This document shows positions 12,301 through 25,047 of a stretch of DNA of 64,000 nucleotides, one piece after another (position 1 is the first letter of the stretch; every line of letters begins with the position of its first letter). A program made the translations under genes and the position numbers. The notes under the pieces were generated by a model, which saw only the letters and a list, made by a program, of their open reading frames with translations, made no database searches and was not told where the DNA came from. The DNA comes from Volvariella volvacea V23 (Eukaryota > Basidiomycota > Agaricomycetes > Agaricales > Pluteaceae): the NCBI GenBank assembly GCA_000349905.1, contig KB722736.1, positions 1,238,536-1,302,535 on the forward strand. Direction: 5' to 3'.

Positions 12301-12937
12301 ACAAGGGTTCGGTGACTGCATCGAGTTCAGTTTCGGCTCGAGCTAACTCCAACTAGCAGTTCGCCGATAATCAGTGTCTCCCATCAAGCTACCCCAGATT
12401 TACCCCAGGAGATACTTACAAAAACCTATTGCAACCATCAACACTAGAACAACTCTCGATCGGGTGAAAGGAACTCACAGTTTCAAAATTGCTTTCCTCC
12501 GGAGTCAACTTCCCAACTTTATCTTGGATAGCACGGTTGCTGTCGATGGCCTCTTGCGTGAGCTTCTTAATATCCTCGGCGGAGTGGTTCCATACTGGTG
12601 GCGGTTGGGGAGGGGTCAAACCCATTGGAGGCGATGAGGAGGAAAAGATCAAAGTAGTGGCTTTGGAAGACGATGATGTGAACAGAGACCTCTTGTGAAG
12701 ATCTCTCCAGGTACTTGAGCTGAGAGAAGCCGCGTTGCAGTAAGATCTTGCCAATACGGGCAGTGTTCGGATATCTCCATCCGCCACATTACATGTGGGT
12801 GTTATTGCAGACCTCCATCGTACTGCTGCAAGTCCGATGAGGATGGGCGCCCCAGCACTGAGAAAGGTTTTTGTGCGACGATTGCAGAGTCTAGAGAGGG
12901 TTGGGCATCGTGCTCGTGTTGTTGCGCTAAGCGACAT
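9381..12937 (-). CDS. PRD1: M3 family thimet-type oligopeptidase (saccharolysin/Prd1-neurolysin type)
   Basis: A zinc metallopeptidase that cleaves short peptides, in cytosol and/or the mitochondrial intermembrane space. The M3 zinc motif is clear: FFHEMGHVFHGLL (HExxH) near 10640, preceded by DLPDGGRSYPLTAMVANL. Other family blocks: LTFYQ-like LSFYQNVSPTKELRDASNEA, YDGNFYIWDYRYYDRKF, and a C-terminal DFLGRPPNSDAFLKELFG ending at 9381. First exons: 12479-12937, a 6-nt exon 12420-12425, then from 12352 downward. The start at 12937 adds about 100 residues rich in Arg/Ser/Ala before a second Met at MGLTPPQPPPVW, where cytosolic homologues normally begin. The 100-N gap at 10137-10236 lies inside the gene, but the flanks join in frame as RYVN-VGLFYLRQL with no residue obviously missing. 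The gene is divergent from the GNAT gene. Confidence 0.9.
10137..10236. other. Assembly gap of 100 N inside the M3 peptidase
   Basis: Exactly 100 N, the usual placeholder for an unknown gap size. On the minus strand the sequence before it ends GTC AA and after it begins T GTC GGC. Together they give Val-Asn-Val-Gly inside a conserved block. Confidence 0.98.
12420..12425 (-). other. Candidate 6-nt microexon of the M3 peptidase
   Basis: The six bases GTTTTT (Val-Phe) lie between an acceptor CAATAG and a donor GTAAGTATC. The flanking introns are 12426-12478 and 12353-12419. Both joins are phase 0. Including it gives NFET-VF-LELARAE, which suits the hydrophobic pattern of the family. Skipping it also keeps the frame, so transcript data are needed to choose. 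Confidence 0.6.
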
Positions 12938-13507
12938 GTGTTGGTTGGAAAATTAGGCGTGGGCCCTGTTTAGCGCTCATGCACATGTCCCTGCTGAAAT
13001 TCAACTTGGGCCTTAATCTTATCTTATCTACTTCAGTCCACTTCCGACAGAGGGGCCCAAGATCGTAGCTCAACATCCTGCGCGAAATTTTGTTATGCTA
13101 CGTAGTCCGACACGAAATCTTCCGATTCTCGCAGTTCTGGCGTCGGTTCTGGCCCATGCACGCGCATGCAGCTTCAAAGGGTCATATTGCTGGCGTCTTC
13201 TACCGGACCACCAGCGGTTAACAATCACCATCCGACATCAGACCCACCATGCCCAGCCAACTTCGTGAACCAATCGCTAAACGTAGCTTGCGTTTGCACC
13301 ACAAATCTTATCAGATAACCCACATGTTCAGCGCTTCCTGGGCATCATCTATATCTTATCAGATGACTTGCTCCCAGAAGCCAAGTATACTGTGCGCATG
13401 TGCAGCACCATATTCTACCTATAAAATCTCCCCCAAAAAGTCCATGGCCTCACTCAATTCATACCCAGTATATTCAAGCTCCTAGCCCCCTCCCCACCAA
13501 CGAAAAA
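12938..13507. promoter_or_regulatory. Divergent promoter between M3 peptidase and GNAT gene, with GATA-type sites
   Basis: The spacer holds a run ATCTTATCTTATCTA at 13016-13030 (overlapping CTTATC = GATAAG) and two near-identical copies of ATCTTATCAGAT(A/G)AC at about 13306-13319 and 13354-13367. These fit WGATAR sites bound by fungal GATA factors. A TATA-like TATAAAA lies at 13420-13426, 82 bp before the GNAT ATG. Binding is inferred only. Confidence 0.5.
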
Positions 13508-14114
13508 ATGTTCACCACCGAACGCACACGCCTCCGTGCTTACACCCAAGCCGACCTCCCAATTCTCCTAGCAATCGTCAACAACCCTCTCGTACAAAAC
13601 ACCCTCATCTCCGAGCCTGTTGTTCCCCGTAGCCCACGGTTCGCCATCAAGCTCGAAGAGATCGCTAATGAAGCCCTCATGTACGTCGTCGTCGAAGCAA
13701 CCGACCGCAACAATGAAGTTATTGGTGCCGCTTCCTTGACTCTAGTCGGGAGTGTCAAGAATCGTGACGTCAACCTCGGTTTGGGTCTTATTCCTGACGT
13801 GTGGAATATGGGATATGGGACCGAGGTCTGTCGGTTTTTGGTTGATTATGCGTTCAGGAACTTGGGGGTCCACCGAGTCTCGTTGGGGGTATTCGATAGT
13901 AATCAAGGTGCTGTTGCCTTGTATCGCAAGCTGTAAATTTCACCGCTTTTGAATTGGAACCAGCTCATCTCGAATTTCTACTTGCAGTGGCTTTGTCGAG
14001 GAAGGCAGGAGACGGAAAGTCAACTGGTTCAACGGAGAGTGGCAAGACAGCATCGTGATGAGCATTCTCGATGAGGAATGGCTGGCAAAGGATGGGCCAG
14101 TACCACAAGCCTAG
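13508..14114 (+). CDS. GNAT-family N-acetyltransferase (RimJ/RimL-like)
   Basis: Two exons, 13508-13932 and 13988-14114, encode 183 residues. The protein opens with TERTRLRAYTQADLP, the usual start of the Acetyltransf_3 (RimJ/RimL) branch. It has VIGAASL for the central strand, then IPDVWNMGYGTEVCRFLVDYAF, which covers the acetyl-CoA-binding Q/RxxGxG/A-like turn. RVSLGVFDSNQGAVALYRKLGF contains the conserved N..A..LY..GF motif. The intron (GTAAAT to TTGCAG) splits the codon just before Gly-Phe. The substrate cannot be told from sequence. The upstream region carries GATA-like sites and a TATA box. It overlaps nothing and is convergent with pyruvate decarboxylase, 68 bp away. Confidence 0.85.
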
Positions 14115-14182
14115 ATTACGCAGAATTTCTTGGATACAGTTACATTCCATTCGCTGCTTACGTCGAGCAATTGTTTGTAAAA

Positions 14183-16619
<2,437 letters not shown>

Positions 16620-16671
16620 GATAACACAGGGATAGGTCTCTCGTCGGTCGAGTAGGAATGGTGAACAAAGG

Positions 16672-16679
16672 TTTATATA
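16672..16679 (-). promoter_or_regulatory. TATA box of pyruvate decarboxylase
   Basis: TATATAAA on the minus strand, 53 bp before the PDC start codon. A clear TATA box fits a strongly and variably expressed fermentation gene. Confidence 0.6.
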
Positions 16680-17083
16680 TGCGCAGGTTTCAATGGCCTA
16701 GACTTGAATTCCCTGAAACCCATTGCAAAAGAATTGACTGTGTCTTGCAAATGACGGAAGCATGACATCAGAGTCCTCGTTCTGATACTGACCATATCGC
16801 CACCTCAATGCCTCTCAGAAACTGGGGAACTGAACCCACCAATTAATGCACCCACGGGTAATCTCATACGGCGACCTGTCGTGCATTGGAAGTATCCACC
16901 ATAGCACGGTTCCGGGACCTGGCTTATCATGGACAGATTCCGACACGAAACATTCGATTTAATTACCTAGCCAACAGGTCACTTTCTCCTCGGATTGATA
17001 GCAGCCTAGACAGCGACATGGATGAAGAGCTCGAGTAGCAAGCGCCCAGTGCCAAGTGACCATAGTGGCGGGAAGTGTTTCGC

Positions 17084-17089
17084 CACGTG
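17084..17089 (+). promoter_or_regulatory. CACGTG E-box upstream of the CK1-like gene
   Basis: Context CCACGTGACC. A candidate site for a Cbf1/bHLH factor, one of five intergenic copies in this window. Binding is inferred. Confidence 0.4.
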
Positions 17090-17304
17090 ACCGCGAGCGC
17101 TTAAGAGCGCGATCATTATCCCGCACGAACGCGTTCACACTGTCATCCGCTATACACCGCACTGTACTTCGTCCGTGGCTCAGTGCCGACAACGACGTTC
17201 ATTGTTGCGCCCAGTCACTTTCATCAGCGGTTGTGTCCGGTTGTCGTTCCTCTTGGACCTGGCACTGACATACACCCCCACCCTAAGAACTGCATCGGGT
17301 CGAC

Positions 17305-19326
17305 ATGTCGAAGGGTAGGGAAAAGGTACAGATACCGAGAATACTAGGGAATTGGATGCTAGAAGATTGCTTGGGCTCTGGATACTCTGGTAAGAAGGGT
17401 TCCTCGGTGTCGTACACTAGGCACTCCTAACAAGTTATATGAACATAGGTTACATCTACCGTGCACGGCAAATCCATACGGGCCAGATGGTTGCCCTCAA
17501 GATACAGCGATCAGACCACGAGTGCCCAACGAATCGCTACGAGCGCTACATATACCCCTTACTGCGAGGCGTCCGAGGAGTACCACAACTGTTCGCAACG
17601 GCCGTTAACGGCCCTTGGGATTGGCTGGCAATCGATCTCCTTGGGCCGAGTTTGGACTCGTTATTTAGGAAGAGTGGGCGAGATACAATGGATCTAAGGA
17701 GTGTGTGTGCTATAGCGATGCAACTGGTTGGTACAACTCCCAATCCGTGCAGTTGACTGCCACCTCATTTCTGTTCAACTGCCTGTTTTCAACTATAGAT
17801 TTCTCGGATGGAATCAATGCACAATAGCGGTGTTCTCCATCGTGACATTCAACTAGCGAATTGCACCATTGGTCTACCGCCTAATGACCGATTGATATAT
17901 ATGATCGACTTCGGGTTTGCGAAACAATATATCGATCCCAAAACACATCGACATATACCGGATTCGAGAGCCAAGCGAGATTTTATAGGAAATTATTGGT
18001 TCAGGTGCATTCTACTCCCTTTCAAGCTGGATTAAGGTTAAGCATGTGATCTAGTTCAGTTGCTGTGCACTGCCGTGGCAGGGGTCAGTGAAGTGTATAC
18101 GACTTGGCTTTGCTTCAACCACTTAAGGAATATTTATAGTGCCTTCAAGACGCGATGACCTCGAAGCCCTAGCACTGATGCTCATCCACCTCCTGACACC
18201 AAAAGGGTTGTCATGGACGCGCAACGGCATACCCAAAACAGAAGTGGCTCATAGTACCCTCAAGTTAGAAAAGATGAATGCCTCCCCCGAGGATCTGTGT
18301 CGTGGCCTACCTGAAGAATTCGAAGAATTTTTGAGATACTGCAGAAGATTAAAATTCCAGGAAACCCCAGATTACAAACACTGGCGAGAACAATTCCGTT
18401 TGCTGGCGCTGGACTGTGGATTTCCCGATTCTGACGAGTTTATCTGGCCACCTCCTCCATTACCTGTATGAAGTTCGTTCATCTATGTGGAGTAATTTCT
18501 TATCCCCGTTGCAGGCGCCACTACCACAAAGACTAATACAATCACCAAGAAAACTTCGCGCCGCGGCGCCAGAACCAGAAGACCTCAAGCAAGTGCTTAA
18601 GGGATTAGCAGAGCTTAAATTCAGCGGCAAAGGAGTACTTGGTGATCGGTCAAACATCGATTCGATTATCCGACAAGTCCGAGAAGAGAGGTCACTCAAC
18701 TCAAAATTGACTGCCCCGGATTCCGAGGGAGGGAGTCGGAACACAGCCGCCAGAGGAACAGACAAGGCTGCGCGATTAGCGAAACTGGTTTCACAGGTTC
18801 CAGCTGCTTGCACTAACAAACAGCTGGCATCGTTGGTGCATGAGTTCACTCAGACTTTGCAATTAAACACGTCAAAAACCTTGACCAAGGACGCCATACG
18901 ATTCCTTGAAGTCCTGAAGAAACAGCTAGAGGATCCGTCGATTTTCATCGTAGCAGAGAAGTAAGTAATCCCCGTGGGCTGGAAAGTTCCAGTCCCTAAT
19001 CAGGCCCTCTTAAACACAAACCCCGAACAGATCTTCTAAAAAGCGTTCGGGATCTGCAAAAGAAGATGACGACGCTCAGACCTCGGGATATAAACTCAAC
19101 GTCGTGCACCAGCTACGGTTCCGCGTGAAAAAGGCGGGAAGCAACCGTGAACTAGCGGATATGGTTACCGAATTTATCAAAGTGACAAACAAGAGTGGTG
19201 GCAAAACGGTGACCAAGGTAAGCCCTTCTAAGGCTCCTGTCCGGCACTTATCTGGTCTGTCAGGATGGGTTCCTGTTCTTGGAAGGTCTTGCTGTGCGAT
19301 TGGGCTATTTGGGGCCGACAGCATAA
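17305..19326 (+). CDS. Divergent casein kinase 1-like protein with a duplicated C-terminal domain
   Basis: Eight exons (17305-17389, 17449-17726, 17799-18004, 18055-18083, 18140-18465, 18515-18960, 19031-19217, 19264-19326) give 539 residues. Residues 1-290 are a CK1-type kinase domain: LGSGYSGYIYRAR (Gly loop), MVALKIQ (VAIK Lys), LLGPSLDSLF, HRDIQLAN (catalytic loop), MIDFGFAKQY (DFG) and the CK1 hallmark SRRDDLEAL. Two positions are unusual. The catalytic-loop Lys of HRDIKPxN is Gln, and the CK1 GTARYAS activation motif reads IGNYWFSS. Activity may be reduced or absent. After a linker, two related ~55-residue units follow, around KLVSQVPAACTNKQLASLV and VHQLRFRVKKAGSNRELADM, each ending with KT(L/V)TKD...FLE.L. 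I do not recognise this repeat. The gene is divergent from PDC. Confidence 0.85.
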
Positions 19327-19869
19327 TAGGTTCGACGTTTATCACATGGGTAGACGTCGTCGCATTAGTACCTCCGATCGGTCGTGATTCTAATTTTGTG
19401 TCTATGTATGTCTTGTCCATTTGCACGAGGTAGAATATATGTCCACCAACCCCGTAAGGAATGAAGCTTGGTATCTTGTAAAATTCTAAAAGTAAAAAAA
19501 ATTGGCCTCCGCTGCTCTAGGCTTTGTAGGCGCCGGCGTCGGCCTCACCAGACTCTGGGGATAGACGCGGGATTGATCAGGGCCAACAAATGTTAAGGAC
19601 CGATAACTTATCCCGTTGTTTTTTTCATTACACCCGCCCGTCCCTCTAGCGAATAGAAGTGGGCCAATTGACCCCAAATAAAAAACTTTGGAACGGCAAC
19701 TGCCGATAGCAGCAACCCCATAAAATGGTCATCTTTTCAAAGTTGCATTTAGGCCCTTCCTAACAGCCCTCCTCCTTGCCGTGTCCTTGGGCCTCTATAG
19801 CCCGCCTTACATCTCCCTTGCATCTTTGACGTTCCCTTTCTGAGCGTGGACACGCCCATTTCATTTCTT
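19327..19869. other. Intergenic: kinase 3' UTR and desaturase promoter
   Basis: About 540 bp with a pyrimidine-rich stretch before 19840 typical of fungal promoters and a TATA-like ATAAAA near 19720. No gene is visible. An upstream 5' UTR intron of the desaturase cannot be excluded. Confidence 0.45.
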
Positions 19870-21563
19870 ATGGAACACAAGCCTACCGATACGGTGGTTG
19901 AGCAGGGGGTCTTCGTGGTACCCAACCTCACCGTCAAGGATTTGCTTGATGCAATTCCGTACGTATACCGCCACGTTTCTCGCCCGAACAGTCCCCTTAC
20001 GAGACGCTACAATTCAATAGCTCGCATTGCTTCAAACGCTCAGCATTCCGCTCTAGTCTCTACATGTATGCAATCCATCCTGTTGATTGACGTGTCAATC
20101 AGTTTCTGAAGGAATTTTCTCCATAGTGTCTGGGACTGCGCTGTGATTGCAGGAGTATACAAGCTCTCTACGTACCTCGACACCTTGATCAACCCAGAAA
20201 CCCTCTCCCTTCCCCACCCACTACTTTACCCTGTCGCCCGATTCTCGCTGTGGGCACTATACTCATTCTGGACGGGGCTGTTCGCCACTGGGTTGTGGGT
20301 CGTCGCACATGAGTGCGGTCACCAAGCATTCTCAGAGTCAAAGACCATCAATAACACCGTCGGATGGATTCTGCACTCCGCGTAAGTAGTCGCGTCCTTT
20401 TTTGGGTAAACCATCTTTTGGGGAGCCGGAAATTGCTGGCACGTGATATTGACACTGATGCTGTACCCCTGTGTGTTGACAGCCTCGGTGTTCCCTATCA
20501 TTCATGGCGTATCAGTCATGCTAAGCACCATGCCCACACCGGCCACATGACTCAGGATCAGGTCTTCGTCCCTTCTACACGTAGTGAACTCGGCCTACCG
20601 CCATTTGATCCCAAGAGGGAAGACCGACTTGGTGGCCGCGTCTCTGCTGAGGTCAAACGTGAGCTCTGGGAGGCTCTTGGAGATTCACCCATTGGTGCTG
20701 TTATCGGGTCGTTCAGTTATTTAGTATGTTGTCATCTCTTTTCCTGTATTGCTCTTCTGATTCGGGTTTTAGCTTGGTGGATGGCCTGCCTATCTAATTC
20801 TCAACGCATCCGGGCAACGGAGATACCCCAAGGGCACAAACCGTAAGTTATAAATGCGCAGCTAATCGGAAGTTAGTCTAATCCGCAATCCAGACTTCTC
20901 ACCTAACTCTGTCATCTTTGGTTCCCACCAGTGGAGCCAAATCGTCATTTCTGATATCGGTATCATCCTATGGCTCGGCGGTGTCTTAACCTGGATTTAC
21001 TACAAGGGCTTCTTTGAAGTTTTCCGCCTTTATCTTGCCACATACCTCTGGTATGTCCAAAAAATAAAATTATTGGAGTTGTTGCTTATCAATTAACACA
21101 ACCCAGGGTCAACCACTGGCTCGTCTTGATCACATTCCTCCAACATACCGACCCCCTCCTTCCCCACTATCGTGCTCCCGAGTTTACTTTCCCCCGTGGT
21201 GCCCTTGCCACGATGGACCGTAACCTCCTTGGCGATTGTGGTTCGATCATGGGTTGGATCGGTGCTCACGCTACTCACGGAATTTCCGAGACTCACGTCC
21301 TTCATCACGTCTCCAGCAAGATCCCCCATTACAACGCTTGGGAAGCTAGTGCAGCTTTGAAGAAGCGTTTGGCCAAGGCTGGCATTGTCCTCGAGGGTAG
21401 ACCAGGAGGATGGGCTGAAGTTGTTCGCGTTTTCAAGGAGTGCAAGTTTGTTGAGGATGAAGGCAATGTCATCTTCTTCAAGAATGCACATGGCCTCGCT
21501 AAGTTGAGGCCCGTCTTCCACGAGCCCTCTACAAGCGATTCCGGTGTTGAGATCGAGAAGTAG
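19870..21563 (+). CDS. Delta-12 fatty acid desaturase (oleate desaturase, FAD2 type)
   Basis: An ER membrane di-iron desaturase that turns oleoyl into linoleoyl chains. All three His boxes are present: AHECGHQAF, SHAKHHAH and ETHVLHHVSS. Other FAD2-type stretches are VPYHSWRISHAKHH, FVPSTRSELGLP, VNHWLVLITFLQHTDP and GDCGSIMGWIGAHATHGI. Traced first exons are 19870-19958, 20021-20065 and 20127 onward, with further introns near 20383-20483, 20724-20773, 20842-20894 and 21052-21105. The GTG that opens the frame at 19846 was rejected in favour of the ATG at 19870. A Delta-12/omega-3 bifunctional enzyme cannot be excluded from motifs alone. It is convergent with Cdc123, 136 bp apart. Confidence 0.92.
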
Positions 21564-21699
21564 ATTCCCCCTTTACATATTCCCTCCAAAATATTCCCTC
21601 TCGTCTTGGCGTAGACTATTATTTGGGTAGACTGGCTGGCAGTTTAGATGAATTTAATGAGAACTATTAAATGGAAACACACCCTGTGCAAGTCCAGAT

Positions 21700-23024
21700 C
21701 TAGTTGTCTTCCCCGCTATCGCCATCTGTGGCGCTTTGACGAATGGAATCATTCCACAACAGTGCAAATTCTTCAATGTCGCGCCCGCTGCTCATGCTGA
21801 GTGCCTCAAAGGGAACCATATTGTGTTGGTTGGCTGGCGCGTTTGATATTGCCGCAAGGTGTGCCCGAGAATCGATAACTCGAAGCACTGGGTCGGCCTT
21901 CGCCTCACTCGAGATGTCTTGGAGTTCGTCAAAGGTGAACAACAGAGAGTCTGTTCGTTGGGCGTATGGATTAAAATCGATAATATGGCCTTTGGTCAAG
22001 TCTCGGGTAAGGAGAAAGTCAAATATATCTATCTTCATGTTCAGTGCCACTATGATAAATGGGACATGCTGAGACATACAATCTTCACTGGCGAACTTGC
22101 TTTTTATGTGTTCTTCCCAGAAGTTGCGGATGGCTGTGGTGACCTTCTCCTGCATCGCTGGTTCGTTGAGGAAATCGTAGTAATTCGTATCTCTTTGGCA
22201 GATGCCTACCAGGTTGTTAGCTCCACGGGGTAAGATGACGAGGCGAGTGTTCTCCAAAACTTACCAATGAGCCTGTTGTGTCTTACAAAACACCGCAATT
22301 CACGACTCTTATCGATTGGATACCACTTCCTGAGCACTAACTCTAACGAATACGCTGGCGATGCGTCATTTGTGGTGGTGCCAGTGGGGTCAAGGTTGCA
22401 GCCAGCGAACACGTCTGTGGTGTCAAGGTCATGCATGACAAAATCGGAGGATTTAAGGAGCATATAGACATCCGATGGAGATGTACATTTGAGTGGAGAA
22501 GATGGAGGAAGGATCCATGATGCGTCCTGGGTAGATGTGGAGAGAACACGGGAGGATAGGGTTAGGATGGGATGTCAAACTAACCACTGGGACATACTTT
22601 TGGCGAGGTGAAATTGAGCTTTGGAAATACAGCGGAATACTCCTTTATGCAAGCCCGAATCTGAGCATCTAGCTCTGGGAATGAGTACTTTCTATCTGGT
22701 TCATCCTCGTTGTCCTCAGGTTCGTCCTCGTGGTCTGATAACGTAGATTCTGCAGGGCTGAAACAAGTAATTAGGTTTAGTGTGGTCGTAATGAGAGCTG
22801 AAACGGAGCAGAGGGGGGACTAACACATCCTCAGAGCCTTCAGGCAGAAAGACACCGTCCGCGTTCAAGTAATCTTTGAATTCTTGGGATAGCGGTCGAA
22901 TAACCGTAGATTTAATTGTGTGGCCTGAAAATCGAGGATACCAGGACGAGAACAGGAAGGACAGGATGTACTCCGGCGTTTGAGATGGGAAGCAGTCCTT
23001 TGCTGTCTGGTTGGTGTCCGTCAT
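21700..23024 (-). CDS. CDC123: Cdc123 / D123 family translation factor assembly protein
   Basis: Cdc123 has an ATP-grasp-like fold and is needed to assemble the eIF2 complex by acting on eIF2-gamma; it is cytosolic. The N-terminus has the D123 signature PRFSGHTIKSTVIRPLSQEF and DGVFLPEG. An acidic EDEPEDNEDEPD segment follows, then FPKLNFTSPK, VYMLLKSSDFVMHDL, LRKWYPIDKSRELRCFVR and QRDTNYYDFL. The C-terminus has VALNMKIDIFDFLLTRDLTKG followed by HIIDFNPYAQRTDSLLF, which carries the conserved metal/ATP Asp-Phe-Asn-Pro. The start at 23024 and stop at 21700 give normal family length. Four introns are visible. It lies head to tail with Erg26. Confidence 0.92.
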
Positions 23025-23244
23025 TCTGCACTTGACGCAGGCGGTATCAAGTGGGAGGTCAAATCAAATGATGTAGTGACTTCCGATCACTAATCTAGCC
23101 GAAGTGCAGAAATGAAATCCATGAACAATTAAGGAGTGAAGCCGAATGTACTAGGACACGATAAGATAGGTAATTATATTGAAACAAGGAGAATAGAAAT
23201 CGGTGGAGCTAACAAACGGTAATATACAGGTAGTGCACAGTGCT

Positions 23245-24763
23245 CTACTTGCGGGCTTTATACTCGGTCTCGTACCACCACTGCAAGGAGGAAACGCGAT
23301 CAATCATCAATAACGATAACAATATGGAAAAAAGACTTACTGCAGCCATCAACTTGATACCTTCTTCTACGCCAACATCCGGCTCATAGCCAAGCACACG
23401 ACGAGCCTTTTCGCAATTGAACCATCTCGTCGCACAGCTGAACTTCACCCTGAATCTCGTGAATGGAGTTCCTCTACCCGTCAGCCAGCCGAAGAACTCA
23501 GCGCCTCCTGCAGCAGTCATAGCCATTGATCTCGGTAATACAAATGGCTTCCGAGGTGTTCGTGCGTCCGGGAAGTACTTGTCTAGCTCAGCCCATACTG
23601 TACGAGCAAAGTCCCAGAAGTAGAATGGCTCCCCATTCGTGATATTGAATGCTTGGCCGGCAATCTGAAGGGGATTGACATCCGGGTGCTGTAACTTGGC
23701 GAGAGCCAAGTTGTGTGGGGCGAGCGGGTCGAAGCGGTTCCGTGTTACCCGGCGGTCCGATGGGCGGTCGGGATCATTGAATGCATTGAGTATTTGTTCG
23801 GCGTTGGGAGGTGGGGTAATGTAAGGTCCTAATGGTCGTGCTTCACAAGTGGGTATACGGTGCTTTCCAGTTGTCAGATCGACAGGTGGGAGGGGAGTAT
23901 CAACAATTTTTTCTTCCTCTGGGGATAGGGGTGGTACGTCTTCAAGGGTTTGGGGCATTTTATCGAGTTGAGATAGCGGTGATGCAGGAGATGGCTCGTC
24001 GAGCTTGTCCGCAGCGAGAAGATGGGCTTTTGCGACGTTGCCGACGTATGTCCAGTCAAATAAGTTGGTGTTGTCGCCAAGCTGGAAGTGAGTCTGTCCT
24101 CGTTGATAGACTTCATAAAATCCTGTGAATACTTGGCTGTTTCCAGGGCTAGGGACACAGTCACGATACGAACGGGCTTGGAGAGTCACTGGCACTCACC
24201 CAAAGATTCCGGATGGTCGTAGGGCTACCGTCAATAATCCATTCTTGCCGTTGGCTTTGAGCACCAGCTCTTCTGCCTGGGCTTTTGAATCGTTATATGC
24301 ATCCATGGGCGTCTCAGGATACGGGATTCGTTCATCAGCATTAGCGAGATCACGGCCGTCGAAGACCACACTGGCCGAGCTAGTAAAAACGAGCTTTCGT
24401 ACACCAGTTGCAATAGCTGCCGCAATAACAGCCTTTGTTCCATCAACGTTGACTTTGTAGTATATTGATGTGTCCTTGAGATTTGTGCTAGGTGATGCGG
24501 TGTGAATGATACATGAAGCACCACACTGTCCCCGAACATCAGCCTCGTTCAAGGGATAAAAGAGAAGTATGCACCTTTCGCAATGCAGAAGCAAGAACCT
24601 CTTGGTCAGTTATGTCCCCAGAGTAGAATGGGGTGTCGTCATAACGCTGGACGATATCGAAGACGGACACAACGTCCCCGCGGGCCAGCAGTTGCTGAAC
24701 TATATGTCGTCCAACAAAACCGCTTCCACCGATGACAAAATATATATCCTTTCGCTTAGACAT
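23245..24763 (-). CDS. ERG26: Sterol-4-alpha-carboxylate 3-dehydrogenase (decarboxylating), Erg26
   Basis: An ER enzyme of ergosterol synthesis that removes C4 carboxyl groups together with Erg25 and Erg27. It is an extended SDR: NAD-binding GGSGFVGRHIVQQLL at residues 10-25, TSSASVVFDG, and the catalytic YNDSKAQAE (YxxxK). LRPSGIFGPG, FDWTYVGNVAKAHLLAA and AFNITNGEP are typical of 3-beta-HSD/Erg26. Four introns were checked for frame. Between NVAKAHLLAADKL and IAGQAFNI there is an extra ~110-residue Pro/Asp-rich segment; yeast Erg26 is short here. The C-terminus WWYETEYKARK follows a hydrophobic stretch. It is divergent from Borealin, 284 bp between starts. Confidence 0.9.
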
Positions 24764-24917
24764 GGCACAGCTGGGAGCAGAGTCGGCGACGGGGAGATGT
24801 GATGCCAGAGAGACCAGGACAGTCGAAGAAGCTGACAGCGCAGGGGTTCGTAAAGGCTTGATGTTTTACGATCGAACGACATTCAATTTCCTGTTTTTCT
24901 CCATTTACGACGCGCCC

Positions 24918-24923
24918 CACGTG
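24918..24923 (+). promoter_or_regulatory. CACGTG E-box between ERG26 and Borealin
   Basis: Context CCACGTGACC in the 284-bp divergent promoter, about 130-155 bp from each start codon. The extended context is identical to that of the copy at 17084. Confidence 0.4.
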
Positions 24924-25047
24924 ACCTTCCCTTTTCGCGCTTGCCTTCAGGGTCACAGGCATCAGCGAGCAACAATTCAGCCTGTTTGCCGTTCAACCCA
25001 CCCACCTTCCCTCCGTCCAAGCCATCTCCTCGCGTTCATCGGGCACA

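Larger units (their letters stand above)
16620..17304. promoter_or_regulatory. Divergent promoter of PDC and CK1-like gene
   Basis: 685 bp without a gene. It holds the PDC TATA box at 16672-16679 and a CACGTG E-box at 17084-17089, 216 bp upstream of the kinase ATG. Short frames in this spacer show no family likeness. Confidence 0.5.

Noticed and set aside
19846..19869. Desaturase start at 19846
   Set aside because: The codon is GTG; the first ATG is at 19870.
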